A DNA stretch of 5,116 nucleotides from Planctomycetota bacterium (GTDB lineage Bacteria > Planctomycetota > Phycisphaerae > UBA1845 > PWPN01), in the NCBI GenBank assembly GCA_016209665.1, contig JACQVT010000753.1, positions 1 through 5,116 on the forward strand. The letters are read 5' to 3'. This document shows, piece after piece, positions 1 to 4,999 of this stretch. The notes under the pieces were generated by a model. The model was not told the DNA's origin. It worked only from the letters and a program-made list of their open reading frames with translations, and did no database searches. The position numbers and the translations under genes were made by a program. Numbering within the stretch: the first letter of the stretch is position 1; every line of letters begins with the position of its first letter.

Positions 1-459
1 GAAGCGCTGGAGCGTGGTCATCGTGTCCACCTTGTGGGCCAGCGCGGCCTGGGCCGATCGCGCCGTTCGCTGCGTGCGTCGCACTCCCAGAACCAACGCC
101 ACGCGCAGGGTGAACTCGCGACGGTCGTACGGCTTGACCAGGTATTCATCAGCGCCGGCTTCCAGCAAGACCGCAATCCGATCGTGGAGCCGCGAAACGC
201 CGGTCGCCAGGATGGGCGTCTCGCCGGTGGTGGTGTCCTTCCGGAGCTTGCCGATGATCGACGACTCGCCGGTGTCCCTGGCCTCCGTACCCAGGACGAT
301 CAGGTCGGGTTGATGGAACCGCGCCATCGGGAGGACAGCCAGGGGATTGCCGGCCTGCACGACCGAATAACCGCTGCCGGCAAGAATCTCGCGGGCGAGC
401 CCCCGATCCGCCGGGCAGCGATCCACTACCAGCACCAGTCGTTGGCGATGTCTGGTCAT
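1..459 (-). CDS. Response-regulator receiver domain protein, C-terminus beyond window; phosphoacceptor Asp missing
   Basis: The first 153 residues are visible and the gene continues past the left edge. Residues 7-125 fit a CheY-like receiver domain. Beta-1 is LVLVVD with Asp13, the beta-3 strand is PDLIVLG (51-57), Thr86 follows PILA, and the VKP motif carries Lys109 before the last helix. Two features depart from an active receiver. The position where the family has its phosphorylated Asp is Gly57, and the second acid of the beta-1 acidic pair is Arg14. Thr86 and Lys109 are kept. This looks like a pseudo-receiver that would not take phosphate in the usual way. Residues 126-153 are Ala/Arg/Gln-rich and probably form a helical linker to an output domain that cannot be seen (GGDEF, PP2C or kinase are possible). 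The start is well bounded: an in-frame TAG lies at 514-516, and only this ATG or the adjacent TTG (460-462) can start the frame. No clear Shine-Dalgarno precedes it. Confidence 0.85.
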   Translation of the reverse strand, partial: MTRHRQRLVLVVDRCPADRGLAREILAGSGYSVVQAGNPLAVLPMARFHQPDLIVLGTEARDTGESSIIGKLRKDTTTGETPILATGVSRLHDRIAVLLEAGADEYLVKPYDRREFTLRVALVLGVRRTQRTARSAQAALAHKVDTMTTLQRF

Positions 460-617
460 CAATACCGTCTGCCGCCGAGGCGGCCGCGGACGACTTCCTG
501 GGTCGGGCCGTCCCTAGTCCCGATTCGAGGCCGTCGACTGGCCTGACGAGAGGTGGCGCTCCCTCACCCTCACCCGGTCGACCGGTTTGGAGAGCCGGCC
601 GCATTCTGTCCTCAACC

Positions 618-647
618 TTTATCGTTTGAACGGGGGGGCGACGTAAA
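618..647 (-). promoter_or_regulatory. Weak candidate promoter for the receiver-domain gene
   Basis: Read on the minus strand, TTTACG (642-647) and GATAAA (618-623) are separated by 18 bases. Each matches four of six positions of the sigma-70 boxes. The predicted start near 611 would give a leader of about 150 bases, which is long. The local A/T content stands out from the surrounding GC-rich sequence. The call rests only on these partial matches. Confidence 0.25.
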
Positions 648-717
648 CGTTGGTCGGGAAATGCCACCCGCCTCCCTGCGCATCCGCGAGCGACGATGGC
701 CGCCGGGGATAAACGGT

Positions 718-764
718 GGGGGGAGGTTCCCATAATGCTTGCCCCGCGCGGCATCGCCCGTTAA
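718..764 (+). promoter_or_regulatory. Possible leader peptide (9 codons, MLAPRGIAR) or -10 box upstream of the MgtC-like gene
   Basis: GGGGGGAGG (718-726) is a strong Shine-Dalgarno, 8 bases before an ATG at 735. That ATG opens nine codons ending in TAA at 762-764. No such ribosome site precedes either candidate start of the MgtC-like gene downstream. The same bases include CATAAT (731-736), five of six matches to a sigma-70 -10 box, so the segment may instead be the promoter, although no good -35 box lies 16-18 bases upstream. The two readings largely exclude each other: if CATAAT is the -10 box, the transcript would start after this ATG. Salmonella mgtC is controlled by short ORFs in its leader, which makes the leader-peptide reading attractive, but it is not established here. 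Confidence 0.25.
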
Positions 765-889
765 CCTGGAATGGGTCATCGACCGGCGGCGATTCCGGAC
801 CGCCCGCGAACGGCCACCGGCGTCAGCTTCGAGTCACGTAACCGCACATGGTTCTCGCTGCCACGTGTCCGATCCACGTTTGCCCCTGG

Positions 890-1348
890 ATGGGCAACCT
901 GCACCAGTGTCTCAACCCCGCCTGGGTCGGCCTGGTCCAGGTCGTCGCGGCGGTGGTCTGCGGCACGATTGTCGGGGTCGAACGACGGGCCAGGCACAAG
1001 CCCGCCGGCATGAGGACGGTCACGTTGATCTGCCTGGGAAGCACCGTCTTTACCATGTCCTCTATTCTGCTGGCGGGGGGCGACGGCGATCCCGGCCGTG
1101 TGGCGGCCCAGGTTGTCACCGGCATCGGGTTCCTGGGCGCCGGCGCCATCATTCGCGAGGGGGGAACGGTCATCGGCTTGACGACGGCGGCCACCATCTG
1201 GGTGGTGGCGGCGATCGGCGTGCTGATCGGCGCCGGCTACGTCGTGCCGGCGGTCGGCTTGTCGCTGCTGGTGTTCGGCCTGCTGCGGTGCCACGGGCGC
1301 CTGGAGTCCGCGGATGGAGACTCGAGCGGTCCACCCGGCCTTCCGTGA
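890..1348 (+). CDS. MgtC/SapB family membrane protein (short form)
   Basis: An inner-membrane protein of the MgtC/SapB family, 152 aa from this start. Family signatures are clear: GVERRARHKPAGMRT (residues 29-43) after the first membrane helix, AAQVVTGIGFLGAGAIIREGG (72-92) and GLTTAATIWVVAAIG (96-110). About five hydrophobic segments are seen, roughly at 13-30, 44-62, 71-88, 98-116 and 118-132. The chain ends soon after the last one, so the C-terminal ACT-like domain of Salmonella MgtC is absent; many bacterial homologues are this short. MgtC is linked to growth in low Mg2+ and to control of the F-type ATP synthase, but the role of the short forms is unclear and no Mg2+ transport should be assumed. 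An ATG at 848 is in frame and would add 14 residues (in-frame stop TAA at 839-841). I prefer 890 because it places the first helix as in the family. Neither start has a good Shine-Dalgarno. Its stop lies 8 bases from the convergent recO stop. Confidence 0.9.
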   Translation: MGNLHQCLNPAWVGLVQVVAAVVCGTIVGVERRARHKPAGMRTVTLICLGSTVFTMSSILLAGGDGDPGRVAAQVVTGIGFLGAGAIIREGGTVIGLTTAATIWVVAAIGVLIGAGYVVPAVGLSLLVFGLLRCHGRLESADGDSSGPPGLP

Positions 1349-1356
1349 CTCCGCCG

Positions 1357-2103
1357 CTACCGGGTCCGCCGCGGCGTGGGCTCGATCACCATCCTCGACA
1401 ACGACAGCGGGTGGCCGACCGCGAGGGCGATCGTGTCATCCAGCACCTCGAATGCGCCGCCCGCGGTCTCGTCGTCGAACTGACCCGACCGCAGGGCCGA
1501 GAGCACCGTGGACGTGACGTACCGCCTCTTGGGCACCTGGACCTCGCACCGCCGGCAGACCAGCCCGCCTTGCACCGCCGAGTAGAATCCGGCCCGGCCC
1601 GGCGGCGCCGATCGCTCGCACAACACGCACCGCGTCAGGTCGGGCCACCACCCCGACGCCATCAGCAGCCCGCATTGATACATGACCGCCCCAGGCAACA
1701 CCATCCCCCCTGAAGCCAGCCCCGCCAGCAGGGCCGCCAGCGCGTCGAACAGCTCCGGGTGTGGGTCGGCCTCCAGCGTAGTGGCGGAGGTGATTTCCGC
1801 GGCGTACTGAGCGGCGTACCAGGCGTGCAGCCGATCGCGCAAGCCCAGATGCGCGTCGAGTTGCCGCCACTCGGTGAGGACCGCCAGCTCGGTGTCGCTC
1901 TGCGGCTTGACGAGGAACACCGCCTCACCGCGCTCCAGCACGTCGATCGCGGCCGAGGGCTTGCCCTTTTTCGTGCCCCGCTTGATGCCCTTGGCGATGA
2001 ACCGCCTCGCCCCGTGCTCGCGAGTCAGACAGGCCAGTACCTGCGACGTCTCCGAGTAGTCCAGGTGCCGTAGGACGATGGCCTGATCTTTCACCGGCGG
2101 CAT
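1357..2103 (-). CDS. recO: DNA repair protein RecO
   Basis: RecO, 248 aa, works with RecR (and RecF) to load RecA on SSB-coated single-stranded DNA in the RecF recombination-repair pathway, and can anneal complementary strands. The N-terminal OB-fold (about 1-80) has the family start KDQAIVLRHLDYSETSQVL followed by LTREHG and ARRFIAKGIKRG. A helical domain follows. A zinc-binding module comprises Cys159-x2-Cys162 and Cys183-x2-Cys186, the latter pair preceded by the typical FYSAVQGGL. All four cysteines are present and the length is normal for the family, so the protein is probably functional. The ATG at 2101-2103 fits the family N-terminus. An in-frame TTG at 2122-2124 would add seven residues and lie only 8 bases after the symporter stop. 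Neither start has a strong Shine-Dalgarno. The gene lies 29 bases downstream of the symporter on the same strand and is probably transcribed or translationally coupled with it. Confidence 0.95.
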   Translation of the reverse strand: MPPVKDQAIVLRHLDYSETSQVLACLTREHGARRFIAKGIKRGTKKGKPSAAIDVLERGEAVFLVKPQSDTELAVLTEWRQLDAHLGLRDRLHAWYAAQYAAEITSATTLEADPHPELFDALAALLAGLASGGMVLPGAVMYQCGLLMASGWWPDLTRCVLCERSAPPGRAGFYSAVQGGLVCRRCEVQVPKRRYVTSTVLSALRSGQFDDETAGGAFEVLDDTIALAVGHPLSLSRMVIEPTPRRTR

Positions 2104-2132
2104 AGGACGGTCCGCGCGTGACAATCGGCTGC

Positions 2133-4556
2133 TCAGCCCAACGCCTCCGCCCGTGCAGGTGCCGTTCCGCCGGCGGCCTCCGGCTTCTCGTAGAAGCTGC
2201 GGATCAACTCCAGGTCGCCGCCGTTCTCAACTCCGTCCCGGGCCGGCGGCAGGTTCGGATACCACAATACCAACACGCCGCCCAGGCTGACCAGGAAGAT
2301 CACCAGCGTCACCCAGAACTGGTCCCACGCCCCGATGATGGCCTGCATGGGCAGGATGAACAGCGTGATCTGCCACATCAGCGCGAACGGCACGGTGATG
2401 ATGTCGTAAAAGTGCTCCCGCTTGGTCGCCTTGAGTTGATCGGCGGACAGCGTGTAGTGCAACGGCTTCCAGAAGCCGAACGGCCGCGTCGTCTTGTAGA
2501 AGTGCTCGAGCACGCGCCGGTCGGTCGGACCGGCCAGGTACGTCCCGATGATGCAGCCGCCCAGGCACAGGATGGTCAGGATCATGAACTCCCAGATCGC
2601 GTTCCACTTGAACCAGGGGACCAGCGTGTTGTGCTTGTTGAGCCAATCGAAGAAGCCCATCGTTTTCAGCCCGCGGTCCAGAAACGCGAAGCCCAGCCCG
2701 ATGGCCGAGCCCAGCACCACCCCGACCCCGTTGAACCGCCACCAGTACATCCGCAGCAAGCCCGGCACGAACAGGGCCGTGCCGAGCCCCATGATGATCC
2801 AGTCCCAGATGTCGTTGATGCTGGTCGTCGTGTACGCCATCGCAAAGCCGCCCGCCACCAGGAACAGGCCGAACGCGTAGCTGGCGCCCATCAGCTCGAA
2901 GTTGGTCGCCTTCTTCCGGAGGAATGCCTGATAGATATCGCGGGTGAAGACCGCCACCGCGGTGTTGACGGTCGGGGCGAAGGTCGACATCGCCGCCGCC
3001 ACCAGCGAGACCACGAACAGCCCGCGAAGCCCCTTGGGGATCATCATCAGGATCACCGCGGGCAGGATTCGCTCGGGGTTCACCGTCCCCTCGTACTTGA
3101 CCAGGTTCAGCTTCTCGTCCCAGCGATCCCCAAGGATCTTCTGGAGCCGGGCGGTCAGCTCGGGCTCACGCTGCTCGCCGTGCTGGATCAGGAGGGCGAG
3201 GAGGTCCTCCCACTTGTGCTTGGGGACGATCTTGCCCACGAGTTCCTGCTGGTCGGCGAGCTTCCTGAGTTCAGGCAGCCATTCGGCTCCCAGGACTTTC
3301 TGGAGTCGAGCGATGGTCTCGGGCTCCGCGTCGTGGCGGCGCTTCAGGATGTCGTCCCACTCGGCCTGGGGAACCACCTCGTCCACCCGGGCCGCCTGCT
3401 CGAAGTCCAGTCGCGTTCCCGGCTGGGCCCTCTGAACGTAATGCTGCTTGATCGCGATCTGGCTGTCCCGCAGCACGGACTGATCGGGGAACAGCTCCTT
3501 GATCAGGAAGACGCCCAGGACGGCGAAACCCATCATCATGGGCCACCGGAAGGTCATGAGCCAGGTCCAGAAAAAGGTCAGGAGCCCGCATTCCCGCTCG
3601 TTGCGGGCCCCGAAGTATCGTGGATCGGCCCCCGTCGTCATCCCGCCCAGGACGTTGCGGAACAAATAGAAGAACGCGAACCAGAACAGGTACTTGTAGT
3701 CCTCGTAGCCCTTGGGCATCCAGGTGTAGGTGTGAGGCGCACTGCTCATCCAGTCCTTGCTGCCGGTGACCTCGTAGGCCAAGGCGGCCAGGCCGCCAAG
3801 CGGTTGCCGCTTCGGACCGGCGGGCGCGGGGGTGGCGGCGGCTCCGTCCTCCGCCCCCTCGGTCCCGGAGGGCTGGGTGGCGGCGGCTACAACCGCGGGC
3901 GGACGCGGCTGGCTCGTGTAATCACGCACGTGGAGGGCGGCCATCACCGAGATGACGATCACGCTCACCAGCACGATCAGCGACTGGAACAGGTCGGTGT
4001 AGACGACGCCGAGAAACCCCGCCGTCACCGTGTACACCGTGGTCAGGCCCACCATCAGCACCGCGCACACCAGCGGCGTGAAGGGCACGAACATCGAGAG
4101 GAACAGGCCCGCCCCCTTGATCAGGTAGGCCAGCATCCCGAATGTGAACAGAATGCCCGACAGGGCACTGATCACGCGGGCCGCCTTGGCGTCGGGACCC
4201 AGACCGAAGCGGTAAACCTGCCACTCCGCCCCCGTCATGCAGTTCGACCGCCGGTACCACTTGCCCGTCCACAGCATCATGAACGCCAGCACGAGCACGG
4301 CCCCGCCGCGGAACTCGATGTAGATTCCCCGCGGCCCCAGGATGTACAGGAACGACACGATGATCATCGTCCCCGTCATGTCCAGGAAGGCCAGCATCCC
4401 CGAGACGCCCAGCGCCCACCAGGGCAGCTTCCGGCCGGCCAGGAAGTAGGCCTCCAGGTTCTGCGAGGCCCTGCGCTGGAGCCAGACACCCATCCCGATC
4501 AGGATGAGGGCATAGATCGCAATCACGGTGTAGTCGACGCTGTTGAGGAACCGCAA
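2133..4556 (-). CDS. Sodium:solute symporter (SSS family), enlarged, 807 aa
   Basis: A Na+-coupled uptake protein of the SSS (PutP/SGLT, LeuT-fold) family in the inner membrane; the substrate cannot be read from sequence. Family marks: FLAGRKLPWWALGVSGMLA (38-56), an Asp in DMTG (59-62) where PutP has its Na+-site Asp55 in DMSG, VYTDLFQSL (185-193), DPRYFGARNERE (311-322), and AAAMSTFAPTVNTA (520-533), whose Ser524-Thr525 match the Na2-site serine pair of vSGLT. The last helix of that core ends in the typical FTRDIY. About 14 membrane segments are likely. At 807 aa it exceeds the usual 450-650 of the family. Extra parts are an Ala/Pro-rich linker (about 213-252), a soluble insert (about 355-493) with a tandem repeat, and additional C-terminal helices. 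The start is a TTG: GGAGGAGG lies on the minus strand 7 bases before it and translation from there opens directly into the first helix. The frame stays open another 64 codons upstream, but those codons run through the promoter and an intergenic hairpin repeat. The stop (TGA) precedes recO by 29 bases. Confidence 0.93.
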   Translation of the reverse strand: MRFLNSVDYTVIAIYALILIGMGVWLQRRASQNLEAYFLAGRKLPWWALGVSGMLAFLDMTGTMIIVSFLYILGPRGIYIEFRGGAVLVLAFMMLWTGKWYRRSNCMTGAEWQVYRFGLGPDAKAARVISALSGILFTFGMLAYLIKGAGLFLSMFVPFTPLVCAVLMVGLTTVYTVTAGFLGVVYTDLFQSLIVLVSVIVISVMAALHVRDYTSQPRPPAVVAAATQPSGTEGAEDGAAATPAPAGPKRQPLGGLAALAYEVTGSKDWMSSAPHTYTWMPKGYEDYKYLFWFAFFYLFRNVLGGMTTGADPRYFGARNERECGLLTFFWTWLMTFRWPMMMGFAVLGVFLIKELFPDQSVLRDSQIAIKQHYVQRAQPGTRLDFEQAARVDEVVPQAEWDDILKRRHDAEPETIARLQKVLGAEWLPELRKLADQQELVGKIVPKHKWEDLLALLIQHGEQREPELTARLQKILGDRWDEKLNLVKYEGTVNPERILPAVILMMIPKGLRGLFVVSLVAAAMSTFAPTVNTAVAVFTRDIYQAFLRKKATNFELMGASYAFGLFLVAGGFAMAYTTTSINDIWDWIIMGLGTALFVPGLLRMYWWRFNGVGVVLGSAIGLGFAFLDRGLKTMGFFDWLNKHNTLVPWFKWNAIWEFMILTILCLGGCIIGTYLAGPTDRRVLEHFYKTTRPFGFWKPLHYTLSADQLKATKREHFYDIITVPFALMWQITLFILPMQAIIGAWDQFWVTLVIFLVSLGGVLVLWYPNLPPARDGVENGGDLELIRSFYEKPEAAGGTAPARAEALG
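3102..3386 (-). repeat. Tandem protein repeat, two units of about 45 residues, inside the symporter
   Basis: Within the soluble insert of the symporter, residues 391-433 (bases 3258-3386) and 440-485 (bases 3102-3239) align as two copies. Shared positions are a Val-Pro pair (395-396; 444-445), Trp400/Trp449 followed by an acidic residue, Asp and a hydrophobic pair, then EPE (411; 464), ARLQK (416; 469), LG (422; 475), and a second Trp (426; 479) with Leu 4 residues later. Unit two has four extra residues in its middle. The pattern suggests a helical pair duplicated by an internal event. I do not recognise the domain. Confidence 0.75.
3801..3920 (-). other. Ala/Pro-rich low-complexity linker in the symporter
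   Basis: Symporter residues about 213-252 are rich in Ala, Pro, Gly, Thr and Gln, with no hydrophobic segment and no predicted fold. They sit just after the helix carrying VYTDLFQSL and before the next membrane segment. This is probably a flexible loop that differs from homologues in length. The reading frame is intact through it. Confidence 0.6.
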
Positions 4557-4562
4557 GCTGCA

Positions 4563-4572
4563 ACCTCCTCCA
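4563..4572 (-). promoter_or_regulatory. Strong Shine-Dalgarno that fixes the TTG start of the symporter
   Basis: On the minus strand the sequence reads GGTGGAGGAGGTTGCAGC and then TTG. The AGGAGG core is the ideal anti-16S match and lies 7 bases from the TTG codon at 4554-4556. No ATG or GTG in the same frame is as well placed. An ATG nearby (4588-4590 on the minus strand) is in another frame. This decides the start despite the rare codon. Confidence 0.8.
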
Positions 4573-4609
4573 CCGCGGGAAGTGACGCATCGTCGCGACC
4601 GGTGCGGGT

Positions 4610-4637
4610 AGTGTACCGTCCGGCCCAAGGGCATCAA
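4610..4637 (-). promoter_or_regulatory. Candidate sigma-70 promoter of the symporter-recO unit
   Basis: On the minus strand TTGATG (4632-4637) and TACACT (4610-4615) are separated by 16 bases. Each matches four of six consensus positions. Transcription would begin near 4603, giving a leader of about 47 bases that includes the strong Shine-Dalgarno. The fit in spacing and position is good, but the boxes are only partial matches and the group of organisms may use different consensus sequences. Confidence 0.4.
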
Positions 4638-4679
4638 GGCCCGGTGGTCCGCGGGTGTGGCAGAGTGTGGTGGCGGTCG

Positions 4680-4747
4680 TGTGGCCCAGCCGCCCTCGGC
4701 TGGGTTCGCGGGACTCGGAACGTACAGTCGAGGACGACTGTGCCACA
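4680..4747. repeat. 68-base double-hairpin intergenic element with TGTGGC/GCCACA ends
   Basis: The element begins TGTGGC and ends GCCACA. Its left arm forms a perfect 8-bp hairpin, CCCAGCCG (4685-4692), loop CCCT, CGGCTGGG (4697-4704). Its right arm forms a 7-bp hairpin, ACAGTCG (4724-4730), loop AGGA, CGACTGT (4735-4741). The right arm read in reverse complement matches the left at 19 of 25 positions, so they are two inverted copies of one unit. Most differences fall in base-paired partners and keep the pairing. Eighteen bases separate the arms. This resembles REP/MITE-type repeats. Two further TGTGG copies (4656, 4666) lie just outside. No coding capacity and no clear target-site duplication. 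Confidence 0.7.
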
Positions 4748-4813
4748 AACTATTGCCACGCTTGCGGTCCGAGGGCGAGCGAGCTGAACGTGGCCGGAAC
4801 CATCAGAACCCAT

Positions 4814-4819
4814 TAGAAT
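4814..4819 (+). promoter_or_regulatory. Possible -10 box for aceE
   Basis: TAGAAT matches TATAAT at five of six positions in an otherwise GC-rich spacer, and would start transcripts near 4826 with a leader of about 175 bases. No convincing -35 box lies 16-18 bases upstream, so the call is tentative. Just upstream, GAACC-type words recur at about 10-base spacing (4797, 4806 and a GAAT at 4816), which could be part of a binding site. Confidence 0.25.
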
Positions 4820-4825
4820 AGAGCG

Positions 4826-4861
4826 GTCGCCGGCCCGGCGGCGTGCCCGCGGGCCGACGAC
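4826..4861 (+). repeat. GC-rich inverted repeat in the aceE leader
   Basis: GTCG-C-CGGCCCG (4826-4837) pairs with CGGGCCG-A-CGAC (4850-4861), giving 11 base pairs with one mismatch around a 12-base loop. No T-run follows, so it is not a standard intrinsic terminator. It could be an RNA stem at the very start of an aceE transcript, or a protein-binding inverted repeat. GC-rich DNA produces such stems by chance fairly often. Confidence 0.35.
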
Positions 4862-4918
4862 GCGGCGAATGGCGTGGGCTGAGCCGTCGACGTAAAGTCC
4901 TTCCCAGGTGGCCTGCGG

Positions 4919-4956
4919 GGTATGGGTCTGGCCGCCCATGCCGCAAGGCTTGGGCG
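4919..4956 (+). promoter_or_regulatory. Two mutually exclusive hairpins ahead of aceE, one with a GCAA tetraloop
   Basis: Hairpin A pairs GGTATGGG (4919-4926) with CCCATGCC (4935-4942): eight pairs including one G-U, and an 8-base loop. Hairpin B pairs CGCCCA (4933-4938) with TGGGCG (4951-4956) and, after a T-T mismatch, GCC (4940-4942) with GGC (4947-4949), closed by a GCAA (GNRA) tetraloop. Both use bases 4935-4942, so only one can form. B ends 34 bases before the aceE ribosome site. The arrangement resembles an attenuator or switch, but no known riboswitch class is recognised. Confidence 0.35.
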
Positions 4957-4999
4957 TTCCCCCCCCAAACGACGTGGGCAGGCGGCTGTTGAGGATCGG

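Larger units (their letters stand above)
460..889. other. Divergent intergenic region between receiver gene and MgtC-like gene
   Basis: About 430 bases without a convincing protein. Open frames here on both strands have low-complexity Arg/Pro/Gly-rich translations and resemble no family I know. The region must hold the promoters for both flanking genes. It contains a run of seven G (632-638), the palindrome-like ACGTAAACGT (641-650), and a purine-rich stretch GGTGGGGGGAGG (715-726) followed by CATAATG (731-737). I see no tRNA or intrinsic terminator. The last 42 bases (848-889) are in frame with the MgtC-like gene and would be coding if the upstream ATG is used. Confidence 0.6.
4557..4999. 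other. Divergent intergenic region between the symporter and aceE
   Basis: A 443-base spacer with no convincing gene. From the symporter side it holds the Shine-Dalgarno and candidate promoter, then the double-hairpin element, a possible -10 box TAGAAT (4814-4819), a GC-rich inverted repeat (4826-4861), two overlapping hairpins (4919-4956), a run of eight C (4959-4966) and the aceE ribosome site. Open frames crossing it translate the hairpin repeat and show no family resemblance. Confidence 0.7.

Noticed and set aside
149..754. A minus-strand open frame of 201 codons covering the left intergenic region
   Set aside because: It overlaps the receiver gene on the same strand in another frame, and its translation is low-complexity Arg/Gly/Pro/Ala.
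739..1713. A plus-strand open frame of 324 codons across the MgtC-like gene and the 3' part of recO
   Set aside because: Arg/Pro/Gly-rich translation with no motif. It overlaps two well supported genes in other frames.
4680..4747. Intrinsic terminator at the double hairpin
   Set aside because: Neither hairpin is followed by a T-run on either strand, and both flanking genes point away from the element, so no transcript needs ending there.
4557..4748. N-terminal extension of the symporter by 64 residues (MWHSRPRL...)
   Set aside because: It translates the hairpin repeat and the candidate promoter, has no family resemblance, and the strong Shine-Dalgarno lies downstream at the TTG start.
2118..4787. 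A plus-strand open frame of 889 codons opposite the symporter
   Set aside because: It is the mirror of the symporter's codon pattern in GC-rich DNA. The translation is rich in His, Gln, Arg, Pro and Asp without hydrophobic segments or known motifs, while the minus strand encodes a clear transporter.
4959..4966. Run of eight C as a phase-variation tract for aceE
   Set aside because: The tract lies outside the coding frame and aceE is a core metabolic gene. A length of eight is unremarkable in GC-rich DNA.
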